A DNA stretch of 64,000 bases from JBGASG01 sp046328035 (GTDB lineage: Bacteria; Cyanobacteriota; Vampirovibrionia; Obscuribacterales; Obscuribacteraceae): NCBI GenBank assembly GCA_046328035.1, contig JAXLXI010000004.1:124001-188000 (forward strand). The letters are read 5' to 3'. Position 1 is the first letter of the stretch, and each line of letters starts with the position of its first letter. Under the pieces are notes generated by a model. The model saw nothing but the letters and a program-made list of their open reading frames with translations. It ran no database searches and was not told the DNA's origin. Positions 1 through 8,636 of the stretch are shown piece after piece. A program made the translations under genes and the position numbers.

Positions 1-240
1 TATCACGGAGGAGCCGAGAAGCACGATATCCGGCCTGTCGGGCAGCGCTGAAAATGCAGCCCTGGCAAGAAACGGCTCTGAGCGTTCAAGATTGGCGATA
101 GGCGCCCTAGTCAGAGGGTGCGTTTGACTTAGAAAGCAATCAAGTCCAACGAGCAAGAGGACTGATGTGACAAATGAACTGGTCACAATACTCGGCAAAA
201 CTGCCGATCTGTCTTTACCGGAGGGCTTAGAGACATTCAT
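1..240 (-). CDS. Partial membrane-anchored protein, possible SGNH/GDSL-like family (runs off left edge)
   Basis: An open frame of 80 codons starts with ATG at 240 and continues past position 1, so only the N-terminus is visible. Its ATG overlaps the TGA stop of the upstream kinase in an ATGA arrangement, which implies translational coupling. The protein has a basic start (MNVSKPSGKDRSA), one membrane segment near residues 18-37 (IVTSSFVTSVLLLVGLDCFL) and then a soluble part reaching PDRPDIVLLGSS. The hydrophobic strand ending in LLGSS resembles block I of SGNH hydrolase-like proteins, often seen in membrane-anchored sugar-acetylation factors. That is only a suggestion, since the catalytic blocks lie outside the window. 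Gene reality is well supported by the coupling and composition; function is not. Confidence 0.6.
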   Translation of the reverse strand, partial: MNVSKPSGKDRSAVLPSIVTSSFVTSVLLLVGLDCFLSQTHPLTRAPIANLERSEPFLARAAFSALPDRPDIVLLGSSVI

Positions 241-2432
241 TGTGCACTACCTGTGGTAGCAGAGTCGGCCGGCGACTGACTTTGGCACGCCCGGATTTTT
301 GTGCGAATTAAACTTCCGTCCGCTTGAATGAGTCGATTATCTTTGCTCTCCTTCAGAGACTCGAGGGCCAGCCCATAAACTTTTGCAGCTTCAGAGCGTC
401 GATTGAGTTCAGATAACATATCTCCTAGCTTGGAGTACGTTTTGTACTCCTGCGCAAAGTCTCGTGGTTTCTTTTGAGTGAGACACGTCAGCACTTGCCG
501 CAGAAATTCTGCTGCTTCAGGCAGATGTCGATCCGCCAGCTCGCAATCAGCAAGCCCATTGAGACTGCCGATCACCAGCGGGGACCCCGGCATATTTTGA
601 TTCCGTTCTAGACTTACTGACTTGGCGTAGTGCAGCTTGGCGTTCTTTCGATCGTTGAGTTGCGCGTACACATCACCGATTCTCATATGAAGCTCGGATA
701 ATTGCGGATACGCTTTGTCGCGAGTTTCATCGAGCAATTGGTTGAAGTATTTCAACGCTAATTGATTGTGGTGCCCGTTGTAAAACTGTGAGCCAGCGAG
801 TTGCAACACCGGTATCCGCGCTTTTGAATCTGATAGTGCAGTGATTGCTTGATCAAAATACCTCCGGGCCTGCTCGATTTCGCCGCATTGGATAGCGTTT
901 TCGCCGAGCGCACTGAGAGTATTTGCGCGAAGCTGTGCCGGCTCCACGGCCAGAAGGCAGGAAAGTATAGAATTAGCGTATTCGCATCTTCCGGAGGTGC
1001 GCAGAGCGTCCGCCATCTGGTGACCCGCGACAACGGCTGGAATCGGTTGGAGCTTCGCGTATGCCTTTAACGATGACACACAAATTCGAGCAATTCCCTT
1101 GTTGCCCTTCCCTTGCTTGAAAAAGTTTGTCGCTGTGCCGAGGCACTTTGCATAGGCGTTTGCGGCACTCTGCTCATCATGGCAGCTTGTATAGACCTCG
1201 CCGAGGGCCCCGTAGACTCGAATCGTTGCCGCAGAATCACCGCTTAGTTCGGCAAGCTCAGCTGCTTGAATGTAATTCTTGATTGCTGATGGAGAATCTC
1301 CACGCCGCCCAGCGTCCGCCGCAAGATCAATCAAGATATCAATCTTATCGGCTGCGTTTGAAGATTGCTCGTAGCGCACACGTGCCAAGATTGTTTCGAT
1401 ATCTGTCCTTTTGAAAACGACGGTTAGAGCCAATGCAAAAACGAACAAAGCCGAAATGCCGAGAAGAACTTTCTGTCTTGTAAGACCAAGACGCTTAAGT
1501 GATACTTTGTCAGCTGTCGCCCTGATTTTGGTGGATTTGGCGAAAGGATTTTTCCGGAACTCCGACAGCGCATCCGCGAGTTCATCAAACGAGACGTAAC
1601 GATCGCGGCGATCTTTAGCCATCGCTGTGAAGGTGATCGCCTCGAGCGAGTTAGGCAGTTTAAGCTGCTCCGCGAATTTATCCGGTTCTTTCGAAACATG
1701 CATGTTTAAGATGGCCACTGGGTCATTCGCTTCAAACGGCCACCGCCCGGTCAGCACTTCGTACATCAGACAGCCAAAAGAGTAGATATCGGCGCGCCCA
1801 TCCAAACTCTCGCCCCGGCATTGCTCCGGGCTCATATAACGGGGATCGCCAACGACCTCGCCTGTGCGGGTTAGTAGTTGCTCATCAGTTCCATCGAGAA
1901 GCCTGGAGAGACCGAAATCTACTATCTTAGCCACAGAGGTTTCGATGCTTGCGGAGCCCAGAACCATGACATTATCTGGTTTCAAGTCTCTATGCAGCAC
2001 ATTTTGCCGGTGAGCATAAGCCATGCCTTCGCATATTTGCAAGAGAAGCGGCAAGCATTGCTCGGGTGCCAGCCGTCCAGACTCTGACACGATCCGTCCT
2101 AGCGAAACTCCTTCCACGAACTCCATCGCGAGGTAGATGAATCCGGAGTAGCCTCCGAACGAGTAGATCGTCAGAACATTCTTGTGTCGCAGAGAAGAGA
2201 TAATTCGCGCTTCGCGTTGAAACCTTCGGGCTGCTGATGCGTCAGCCATATACCGCGGGTGCATTGTTTTAATGGCAGCGTCGCGGTTCAATTCGAGATG
2301 TCTGGCTCGGTACACAGAGCCCATGCCGCCGCAACCCAAGTATTCAAGAATTTCGTACCTACCGTCGAGAACTGTGCCAACGGTCAATCGCAGAGGAGCT
2401 GGTTCCTTTGAGGACGAATCGGACGTATGCAT
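237..2432 (-). CDS. Transmembrane Ser/Thr protein kinase with C-terminal TPR domain
   Basis: A Hanks-type kinase domain spans about residues 25-292. It has the glycine loop GCGGMGSV at 33-40, the ATP lysine K55 (AAIK), the catalytic loop HRDLKPDN at 147-154, DFG at 172-174 and the MSPEQC activation/P+1 segment at 200-205. One membrane helix follows at about 322-340. The C-terminal half consists of TPR-like helical repeats, so the protein probably phosphorylates targets inside the cell while the TPR part, beyond the membrane, senses or binds a partner. The start is ATG, but no good Shine-Dalgarno sequence precedes it. It is the first gene of a pair with the left-edge gene, overlapping it by four bases. 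By eye this stretch is more AT-rich than the middle of the window. Substrates are unknown. Confidence 0.93.
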   Translation of the reverse strand: MHTSDSSSKEPAPLRLTVGTVLDGRYEILEYLGCGGMGSVYRARHLELNRDAAIKTMHPRYMADASAARRFQREARIISSLRHKNVLTIYSFGGYSGFIYLAMEFVEGVSLGRIVSESGRLAPEQCLPLLLQICEGMAYAHRQNVLHRDLKPDNVMVLGSASIETSVAKIVDFGLSRLLDGTDEQLLTRTGEVVGDPRYMSPEQCRGESLDGRADIYSFGCLMYEVLTGRWPFEANDPVAILNMHVSKEPDKFAEQLKLPNSLEAITFTAMAKDRRDRYVSFDELADALSEFRKNPFAKSTKIRATADKVSLKRLGLTRQKVLLGISALFVFALALTVVFKRTDIETILARVRYEQSSNAADKIDILIDLAADAGRRGDSPSAIKNYIQAAELAELSGDSAATIRVYGALGEVYTSCHDEQSAANAYAKCLGTATNFFKQGKGNKGIARICVSSLKAYAKLQPIPAVVAGHQMADALRTSGRCEYANSILSCLLAVEPAQLRANTLSALGENAIQCGEIEQARRYFDQAITALSDSKARIPVLQLAGSQFYNGHHNQLALKYFNQLLDETRDKAYPQLSELHMRIGDVYAQLNDRKNAKLHYAKSVSLERNQNMPGSPLVIGSLNGLADCELADRHLPEAAEFLRQVLTCLTQKKPRDFAQEYKTYSKLGDMLSELNRRSEAAKVYGLALESLKESKDNRLIQADGSLIRTKIRACQSQSPADSATTGSAQ

Positions 2433-2605
2433 TTCAGGAGTCCATCTGATAGGTCTGCAATATAATTGGACGGAAGGGCGTAGCTAAATTCAGCAGCATA
2501 GAGCTTACCGCAGCTAACTGGAATCAGGTAGCGGGATAGTGTGGACAACGACCTAATTGTGAAGCTGCGATAATACCGATTGTTTACATGAAAGCCTTAG
2601 CAGTC

Positions 2606-4918
2606 CTAAGGCAGATTGGGCATATACTTTCTCTCAATATCTCGCCAAGTCGATTCCTTTTGCCCGGCACGTTTTGCTGCAGCGTTCGCCTCGACAAAAT
2701 GTTGCCGGTCGTGTTGCGCTTCTGCGTCGCGAACTCCAGGCGAACGCTCATTGATCAAAACCCGCTGATACACCTGGGCCGCGTCAGCGTACTGTCCGAG
2801 CCTGAGAAGTGATCTTGCCATTGGACGCAAAGAATACAGTTGCTGCAGCTCAAGATCTTGCGCTTCGGTCGCAGATCGAGCGGGCATAAATCGCAGCCTC
2901 TGATAACGGCGGGCAAACGTCTTTGTTGCGGCTTCAAACTGGCCGGTCTCAAATTGCGCATCGCCCAAAGCCTTTAACAAATTCAAAAGGTACAGCCGCT
3001 CTTCTTCCTGCGAGTGCTTAGTCTCACTCCAAAAACTCATGGCAGACTCGCACGCTTTCCTTGCATCGACCGGCCGATGGAGCGCCAGAAGAGCTTTGGC
3101 CCTCGCGGTCAATATTGCTGTTTCATTCAGCGCGCGTCCCTTAGGAGACTTGAGCGCGAAATCTAACGCTAGAGTCGAGTACCTAACGGCCTGATCGTAA
3201 TTCGCTGCCTCCAAAAACAGCTCGGCTGCATTTTTGCAGATACTGGAACGAGCGCTCTCGGTTTTCGTGCGCTTGATCGCCTGGTCAAAGCACTCGGCTG
3301 CATTTGGATAATTACCCTGCCTCAAATCCACTGCGGCACGAGTCAGCAAATAGCTGAGCGCCAAGTGCTCCTTCTCAGGAATGTCAATGAGATTCAACAA
3401 TCTCTGCGCTTTGAGATATTGGCCTCTGCTTTTGTATATCTCGCCCAGCTTCGTAACGGGTTCTTCAACGCTCGCAGATGATGCAACGCTGATGCGCGCC
3501 TCGATCACCTTTTGCAATCTGGTATCGACAAGATCATTTGCTGGCTGACTTCTCACGAGTAAAGTTCCGTACTTAATAACGTTGTTCGCAGATTGTCCGT
3601 TGTCGTCCAGCCCGTAAGCCCGCACGTAGTCGGCCGCGTCGTACCAAGCGTTGAACTTTTCCAGTTCAGTGGCGTTCCGCTCGGGCAATTCAGTTATCTC
3701 CGCGAGCGATAACAAATGCGGAAGAACCTCCGTTCTTCTCTGCTGCTTGTCGAGAACGGTGACCAATTTCTGGTGCGCTTCGATTGCTTGCTCGAGTGTG
3801 GAGTTTTGCTTGTCGGCCACAACTTTGTTGTAGTAGTCGATTTGCAGATTGTCAAAGTTGATGTAAAGCCAGCCTGCCCCCGCAGCAGCAAGCAGCACTG
3901 CCACCAGAATGCCGATGTGCATCTTGGTATAATGGCGCCGTTTCCTCGCCGGCTTTTTCTCGCTGATACGCACCACGGTGGTGCTGTTGCGATTGATGCT
4001 GGAGAGGGCCCCGACCAGTTCATTCATTGTCTGGAAACGATTGTCCGGATCCTTCTCCAGACACTTAGCGATGATTCGCTCCAGATCAAGTGATACCTCC
4101 TGCCCCGGCATGGCTTCGGATAGCAGCGGCGGTTTCTCCTGTAACTGCAGATACATGGTGGCAAGCGGCGTCTCACCTTCAAGAGGCGGATCGCCGACGA
4201 TGATTTCAAACATCACGCTGCCGAATGAATAGATGTCCGATCGCGCATCCAGTGGTCGCCCCGTGCACTGCTCCGGGCTCATGTAGGCGGGCGTTCCGAA
4301 CACTGCGCCGGCACGCGTCAACTGCTGCACCTGCTCGCCTTCGTGGGGCATCAACTTTGCGATACCGAAGTCGACCAGTTTTACAACATCATCTTCGGCG
4401 CTTTCAAACTCGTGCACCAGCATGATGTTGCTCGGCTTGAGATCGCGGTGAACGATGCCCTGTGAATGCGCATGCTCCAGTGCCGCTGCGGTTTGCCTGA
4501 AGATCGGCAAAGCCCGATCGACCGGCACGCGTTTGTCTTCGCGGAGTATCTCGTCGAGACTGATGCCCTCGAGATAATCCATCACCAGATACACGCCCAG
4601 CTCGGAAGCGTTGAATGCGTAGACCTGAATGATATTGGGATGCTGAAGCTGGCTGATTGCTTTCGCTTCGTACTGGAAGCGCTGCAACGCCTCATGCGAC
4701 GCGACACTACCTTTGAGCAGCATCTTTACCGCCACGATGCGGTCGAGGAAAAGATCTTTTGCCTTGTAGACGACGCTCATGCCGCCCTTGCCGAGCAGCG
4801 AGATTATCTCGTATCGCTCGTCGATTGTGGACCCAACTTGACCAAGAATGTCTTGCTCGGTCTGACGCATACCATCAGCCCGGGTCACATCTTGTTCTTG
4901 ATCGGAAATCGACGTCAT
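2606..4918 (-). CDS. Transmembrane Ser/Thr protein kinase with C-terminal TPR domain
   Basis: This is a 770-residue kinase of the same architecture as the next gene downstream, but not a close copy. Numbered from the longer GTG frame at 4942, it shows glycine loop GKGGMSVVY (51-59), ATP lysine K73, HRDLKPSN (165-172), DFG (191-193), GTPAYMSPEQC in the activation segment, a basic stretch and a membrane helix at about 342-361. TPR-like repeats fill the rest. I chose ATG at 4918 because GAGGA lies about nine bases upstream. The GTG at 4942 has no ribosome-binding site. A 173-base gap separates it from the kinase at 237-2432 on the same strand, so cotranscription is possible. The cytoplasmic part is an active-looking kinase; the TPR part is probably outside the membrane. 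Confidence 0.92.
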   Translation of the reverse strand: MTSISDQEQDVTRADGMRQTEQDILGQVGSTIDERYEIISLLGKGGMSVVYKAKDLFLDRIVAVKMLLKGSVASHEALQRFQYEAKAISQLQHPNIIQVYAFNASELGVYLVMDYLEGISLDEILREDKRVPVDRALPIFRQTAAALEHAHSQGIVHRDLKPSNIMLVHEFESAEDDVVKLVDFGIAKLMPHEGEQVQQLTRAGAVFGTPAYMSPEQCTGRPLDARSDIYSFGSVMFEIIVGDPPLEGETPLATMYLQLQEKPPLLSEAMPGQEVSLDLERIIAKCLEKDPDNRFQTMNELVGALSSINRNSTTVVRISEKKPARKRRHYTKMHIGILVAVLLAAAGAGWLYINFDNLQIDYYNKVVADKQNSTLEQAIEAHQKLVTVLDKQQRRTEVLPHLLSLAEITELPERNATELEKFNAWYDAADYVRAYGLDDNGQSANNVIKYGTLLVRSQPANDLVDTRLQKVIEARISVASSASVEEPVTKLGEIYKSRGQYLKAQRLLNLIDIPEKEHLALSYLLTRAAVDLRQGNYPNAAECFDQAIKRTKTESARSSICKNAAELFLEAANYDQAVRYSTLALDFALKSPKGRALNETAILTARAKALLALHRPVDARKACESAMSFWSETKHSQEEERLYLLNLLKALGDAQFETGQFEAATKTFARRYQRLRFMPARSATEAQDLELQQLYSLRPMARSLLRLGQYADAAQVYQRVLINERSPGVRDAEAQHDRQHFVEANAAAKRAGQKESTWRDIERKYMPNLP

Positions 4919-4942
4919 GTCGGTTGGTTCCTCGGGATCCAC

Positions 4943-5319
4943 TTTAGCTGTTCCCCAAACGTAGCGCTGACCAGCATCGCCCGCGGTGCCAGCTGCATGG
5001 TACCGGCCATGATGCCCAAAAGCAACAGCCGCACCGTGAACAGATGGCTAGGTTATCAGCCACCAGCTATGTTTACCGCATTGCAATGCCTGGAGCGGGC
5101 TCCAGCACTTCCTCTCCCAATCTTCACTCCTGCGGACCCAACCCTAGCAACCCGGGTCCCTAGCTGAGGAGTTAGATCCACTATGCCAGCTCGGAGTCAA
5201 TTTGGCAATTGGAAAGCGACCAGCCGTGTCGCTTGCGAGTTTCACCAGTGGGCAATTCGCGACTTTATCAGAACAACCGGGCACAATAGAAACAGGCTCA
5301 CAGTGCAGGAGAGTTGCGC
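4943..5319. other. Intergenic region between divergent genes
   Basis: About 377 bases without a gene I can support. It must carry the promoter of the minus-strand kinase and that of the plus-strand island gene. The last 85 bases (from about 5236) are nearly identical to 7380-7463, the upstream region of the second copy of that gene, so regulation was duplicated with the coding part. A short perfect inverted repeat, TGGAGC-GG-GCTCCA, lies at 5091-5104. Frames open on the plus strand here are extensions of antisense frames from the kinase. Confidence 0.5.
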
Positions 5320-6366
5320 ATGCCGCAAATCGAAACTGGTGACTCAGGAAAGAAGCGCGACGGTCGAGACACCGACCATGTTGTTACTTCACACAAGGTC
5401 GCTGGAGAGAGCGTCAGTGGCGAGCCGATGGCTCCCGCATACGAGCCGAAGTTCAAGTCATTCTCGAGCGTAGCCAAGCAAGGTGTTGATCAGGTTTTGC
5501 ACACTGTGTCCCAGTTTTGCATTGAGGACAAGGAGAAAGGCAAGGTCATAACCGCGAATGGTGAAAAGTCAGCTTGGGAGCCAAGACCGTCGTTTATGGA
5601 GGGACTCAGGCAAGCAGTCCAGGGGCGTTCAAAGGAGGAGGCAGAACTCCGCCAAGCGGAGTTTTCCATTGCGTACATGACTAGAAAGGCCGCTCAATTC
5701 CTCCAGGATGCTTCTGGCGACCTTGTAGATGGACTCAAACGATGCTTTGGACAGGAAAGCTCTAGCGAAAAGATGACTGAGAGCCAGGAGTCAGCTTCTG
5801 ACCGAGGTGAACCAACTGTTCCCGCTGCCGAGCAGAGTACACCTACACCGTCAGGAATAACTGATCAATCTCAGACTAAAATTTCTGAAACTCCGAGCGT
5901 CCCAGCTGCTCAGAGCGAATCTAGTCATCAAAACCCAGACGGGATGCGGCAAGCTGACTTGCGCGACACCGTCGATGGCGTCCTACTTGCTCAAGAACCT
6001 TCGCAAACTGGCAGTAACTGGCTGAACGAAAAATGGATTCAGGGTGAAGCCAGGAAACTGCTGGACGCGACAAAGAAGGTGAAAGATAAATGGCTTTATG
6101 AAGAAAGTGGAAGTCTTCACCAAGTGAACAGCGTGCCCGAAGCGGTCATCTCCAACTACAGAGTATTACTGAAGTCGCCAAAGCGCGACCAGGGTGAATT
6201 TCACACCGCGATCGCCCGCAAGCATGAAGACGGGAAGCCCGATACGCTGATGGCTTCGCCGACCTTCTTCACACATGGAACCAAATTGCTCATTCCGGAC
6301 GGGTCCTTCAAGATTACCAATGAGAGATACAAGAAGGAATTCTCGCCCTTCTCCAAAGCAAACTAG
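5320..6366 (+). CDS. Island protein A: conserved N-terminal domain, linker, unknown C-terminal domain
   Basis: A 348-residue protein with no family I recognise. Residues 1 to about 145 are nearly identical to the paralogue at 7464-8636. A low-complexity linker rich in Ser, Thr, Pro, Gln and Glu follows (about 150-230), then a C-terminal region of about 115 residues with WLNEKWIQGEARKLL and FFTHGTKLLIPDGSF, which the paralogue lacks. There is no signal peptide or membrane segment. The start is ATG at 5320, preceded by AGGAG eight bases upstream; a TTG at 5314 is too close to that site. A small membrane-protein gene follows 48 bases downstream. A constant N-terminus with an exchanged C-terminus resembles polymorphic effectors, where the front part handles delivery or localisation and the back part acts. 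That role is an inference. Confidence 0.85.
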   Translation: MPQIETGDSGKKRDGRDTDHVVTSHKVAGESVSGEPMAPAYEPKFKSFSSVAKQGVDQVLHTVSQFCIEDKEKGKVITANGEKSAWEPRPSFMEGLRQAVQGRSKEEAELRQAEFSIAYMTRKAAQFLQDASGDLVDGLKRCFGQESSSEKMTESQESASDRGEPTVPAAEQSTPTPSGITDQSQTKISETPSVPAAQSESSHQNPDGMRQADLRDTVDGVLLAQEPSQTGSNWLNEKWIQGEARKLLDATKKVKDKWLYEESGSLHQVNSVPEAVISNYRVLLKSPKRDQGEFHTAIARKHEDGKPDTLMASPTFFTHGTKLLIPDGSFKITNERYKKEFSPFSKAN

Positions 6367-6414
6367 TTCTACCGGAGACATCACCTGTATTTTCGAGAGC
6401 CTATTGATTGGTAC

Positions 6415-6912
6415 ATGCTGGTCTGTGTAGTGCTGTCCCTTGCGCTGTGCAGGGATTGTTGCTTCCTGATGGCTATTGGTTTTTTCTCTCTCGCATCCAA
6501 GGCTTGTACTCTTCTGCTTTTTGGAAAAAAGTCGCAAATCAAACCTTGGGCAGTTCGATTTGCAATTGGTCTTTTGCTGGGCGCCTGCAATGCGGCTGCG
6601 GTCGATCGACTTCTATGGCTGTGGGCGGACTTTGGCAAATTTGCTCATTTAGACGCTCTTGACGCCTACATAGGATCGCTTACAAATCTCCTCCCCGCAG
6701 CGCTCGTCGAAGTGTTTCTAATATCGGTGGTGCCATTCGTCGTGTGGTGCGTTTTGGTCGCGTCCGATTTGTTAATCTTAGCGTTGCTTCGGAGATGTTC
6801 ATTTAGGCTCGTGTCTGCACTTTGCCTGATAAATTTGCCCCTCACCCTCTGGGTGGTGACAATATTGGTCTGGGTACCCATGCATGGACATCGAGTATCC
6901 ACCTATGACTGA
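6415..6912 (+). CDS. Small multi-pass membrane protein of the island (unit 1)
   Basis: A 165-residue protein with about four hydrophobic segments (around residues 5-30, 48-68, 85-122 and 130-155) and short polar loops. It is probably an inner-membrane protein. The family is not recognised. It lies 48 bases after gene A on the same strand, in the place that the other unit gives to an unrelated-looking membrane protein. The two share at most a short pattern RF--GL---ACNA, so homology is doubtful. The ATG at 6415 has only a weak ribosome-binding site, and a later ATG at 6469 is possible. By position it could be a partner, anchor or immunity protein for A; nothing in the sequence decides between these. 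Confidence 0.6.
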   Translation: MLVCVVLSLALCRDCCFLMAIGFFSLASKACTLLLFGKKSQIKPWAVRFAIGLLLGACNAAAVDRLLWLWADFGKFAHLDALDAYIGSLTNLLPAALVEVFLISVVPFVVWCVLVASDLLILALLRRCSFRLVSALCLINLPLTLWVVTILVWVPMHGHRVSTYD

Positions 6913-7011
6913 GATACAGTTCGTATCAGCTCCCAGCAAGCATCGGACACACAGGCAAAGAAAGAGTTCTGCGAGGCCCGGATCGCTCCAGTGTCACCGC
7001 ATGCAGTATCA

Positions 7012-7372
7012 CGCGGATCGGCAAACACCGGCAGAGAGAGCAAAGCATCAATCCGGCAAAGCACACGTTAAGTGCAGACGCCTGCAAATCTCAACGACAA
7101 AAAGATTAGTTTCCTCATCCGCCCACCGCAGCCCCCGATGGCTCCACTCGCACACCGCGGTCAGATCAAATCATCCGGGACGGAAAAAGCCCGAACTGGG
7201 TCTGGGGTGAGCATTACCGAAAATGTAGGCTATCCACGTATCGACCGGGCCGAAGACATATCGCACCTGGATACGGCTTGATGAAAGGCCTGAGACAGGC
7301 TGAGCCCGGTTCGGCAATTTGCTCCAAGCCGGCTCCCTACAAACATCGGGATCTGGAGACAGTCTATAGATT
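7012..7372 (-). pseudogene. Decayed copy of the convergent gene at 9353-10024
   Basis: This stretch aligns with 9320-10095. It keeps the 3' end of that gene (VDTWIAYIFGNAHP against VDTWIAYISGNAHP in the intact copy) and its 5' leader. About 370 bases between the positions matching 9572 and 9943 are missing. The intact start codon and its strong ribosome-binding site are also gone, because the leader reads straight from CAATTTGCT into CCAAGCCGG. The frame ends early after SSGFFRPG, whereas the intact gene continues for about 40 residues. It is a dead remnant left when the unit was duplicated. The rest of the gap 6913-7463 holds the diverged 3' tail of the unit and the promoter region of gene B. 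Confidence 0.75.
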
Positions 7373-7463
7373 CCATTTCGCGAGTTCACCAGTGGGCAAT
7401 TCGCGACATTATCAGAACAACCGGGCACAATAGAAACAGATTCAGAGCGCAGGAGAGTTGCGC

Positions 7464-8636
7464 ATGCCGCAAATCGAAACTGGTGACTCAGGAAAGAAGC
7501 GCGACGGTCGAGACACCGACCATGTTACTTCACACAAGATCGCTGGAGAAAGCATCAGCAGTGAGCCGATGGCTCCCGCATACGAGCCGAAGTTCAAGTC
7601 ATTCTCGAGCGTAGCCAAGCAAGGTGTCGATCAGGTTTTGCACACTGTATCCCAGTTTTGCATTGAGGACAAGGAGAAAGGCAAGGTCATAACCGCGAAT
7701 GGTGAAAAGTCAGCATACGAGCCAAGACCGTCGTTTATGGAGGGACTCAGGCAAGCAATCCAGGGGCATTCGAAGGATGAAACTGAACGTCTTCAAGCTG
7801 AATTCTCCATTGCTTACATGACCAGAAAGGCGACTCAATTCTTTCAAGATGCCTCGGGCAGCATCGTTAGCGGATTTCAGCGATGCGTAGGTTTGGATGA
7901 CGCAAGTCAGAAGAATTCGGTAAAGCAAAACCTGAGCGTCGATCAGGAAACTGGACAGCAAACGATAACCATAGGCAAGAGAACATATCCAGCGTCTGAC
8001 ATAACCGGGCAGTCTCTGGCGCAGATGTCTGATGTCCCAAATCAAACAGTGCCAGACGAATTGGAACATCGCAAGTTCGACGCCGGTGGAAAATGGATTT
8101 CAGCTAACCAAATTGATTACTCTGGGAAGAAGCCATTTTCGGGCGCGCCAGATGACGTGTTTGTGATCACAGCCGAGGGCCATCCGGGAAAACTGATGAA
8201 AGAGAGTCGACTTTGGGTTATGGATGGCGATCGGCTAAGCCTCCACACCCTTTCCGCACTTGTTGCACACCTGCCAGAGCGGCGCTTTTTTCCATCGGGG
8301 CGACGTCTGCTGCTTGTGAATGCATGCAAGAGCGGAAAGTCTGTCGAAAGTTCAGGCGATGAAATGATCGAGCCAGGAATCTCGGGACGAAGTGCCGCAG
8401 CTCAGTTGGCAGTATTGTCCGACAGTTGGACTATTGGCGCGGCCGGTGATGTTAATTCGGATACTGGTGAGGTTTACACGATAGGACAGCTGGGACAACA
8501 CGTCCCATCGAAATGGATATTATTCGATCCCAAAGGAACCCCTCGCTTGGAGTTCGGCGCAAAAATGACAGAGGAAGATTGGCAAAAAGCCGAATCTCTT
8601 TCCCGACGGAAATTGGACTGGGCGGAGCAGCGCTAA
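7464..8636 (+). CDS. Island protein B: conserved N-terminal domain with caspase/CHAT-like C-terminal domain
   Basis: A 390-residue paralogue of protein A. Residues 1 to about 143 match A almost exactly, apart from one codon indel (VTS against VVTS). The C-terminal half is different: VFVITAEGHPGKL, then RRLLLVNACKSGK, then SAAAQLAVL and WTIGAAGDV. The His in EGHPG (H240, codon 8181-8183) and the Cys in NACKSG (C288, codon 8325-8327), each at the end of a hydrophobic strand, match the His-Cys dyad layout of clan CD cysteine peptidases (caspase, CHAT and C80-like domains). No signal peptide is visible. The start is ATG with AGGAG upstream, as in A. Its stop overlaps the next gene's start (TAATG). 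The N-terminal role is unknown; peptidase activity is an inference from the motif. Confidence 0.85.
   Translation: MPQIETGDSGKKRDGRDTDHVTSHKIAGESISSEPMAPAYEPKFKSFSSVAKQGVDQVLHTVSQFCIEDKEKGKVITANGEKSAYEPRPSFMEGLRQAIQGHSKDETERLQAEFSIAYMTRKATQFFQDASGSIVSGFQRCVGLDDASQKNSVKQNLSVDQETGQQTITIGKRTYPASDITGQSLAQMSDVPNQTVPDELEHRKFDAGGKWISANQIDYSGKKPFSGAPDDVFVITAEGHPGKLMKESRLWVMDGDRLSLHTLSALVAHLPERRFFPSGRRLLLVNACKSGKSVESSGDEMIEPGISGRSAAAQLAVLSDSWTIGAAGDVNSDTGEVYTIGQLGQHVPSKWILFDPKGTPRLEFGAKMTEEDWQKAESLSRRKLDWAEQR

Noticed and set aside
4466..5167. 233-codon plus-strand frame over the start of the second kinase and the following gap
   Set aside because: Mostly antisense to the kinase, with no ribosome-binding site and no motif in the part that leaves the gene.
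7171..7428. 85-codon minus-strand frame as a working gene
   Set aside because: It joins the promoter region of gene B to the remnant of the convergent gene, lacks the original start site and ends early.
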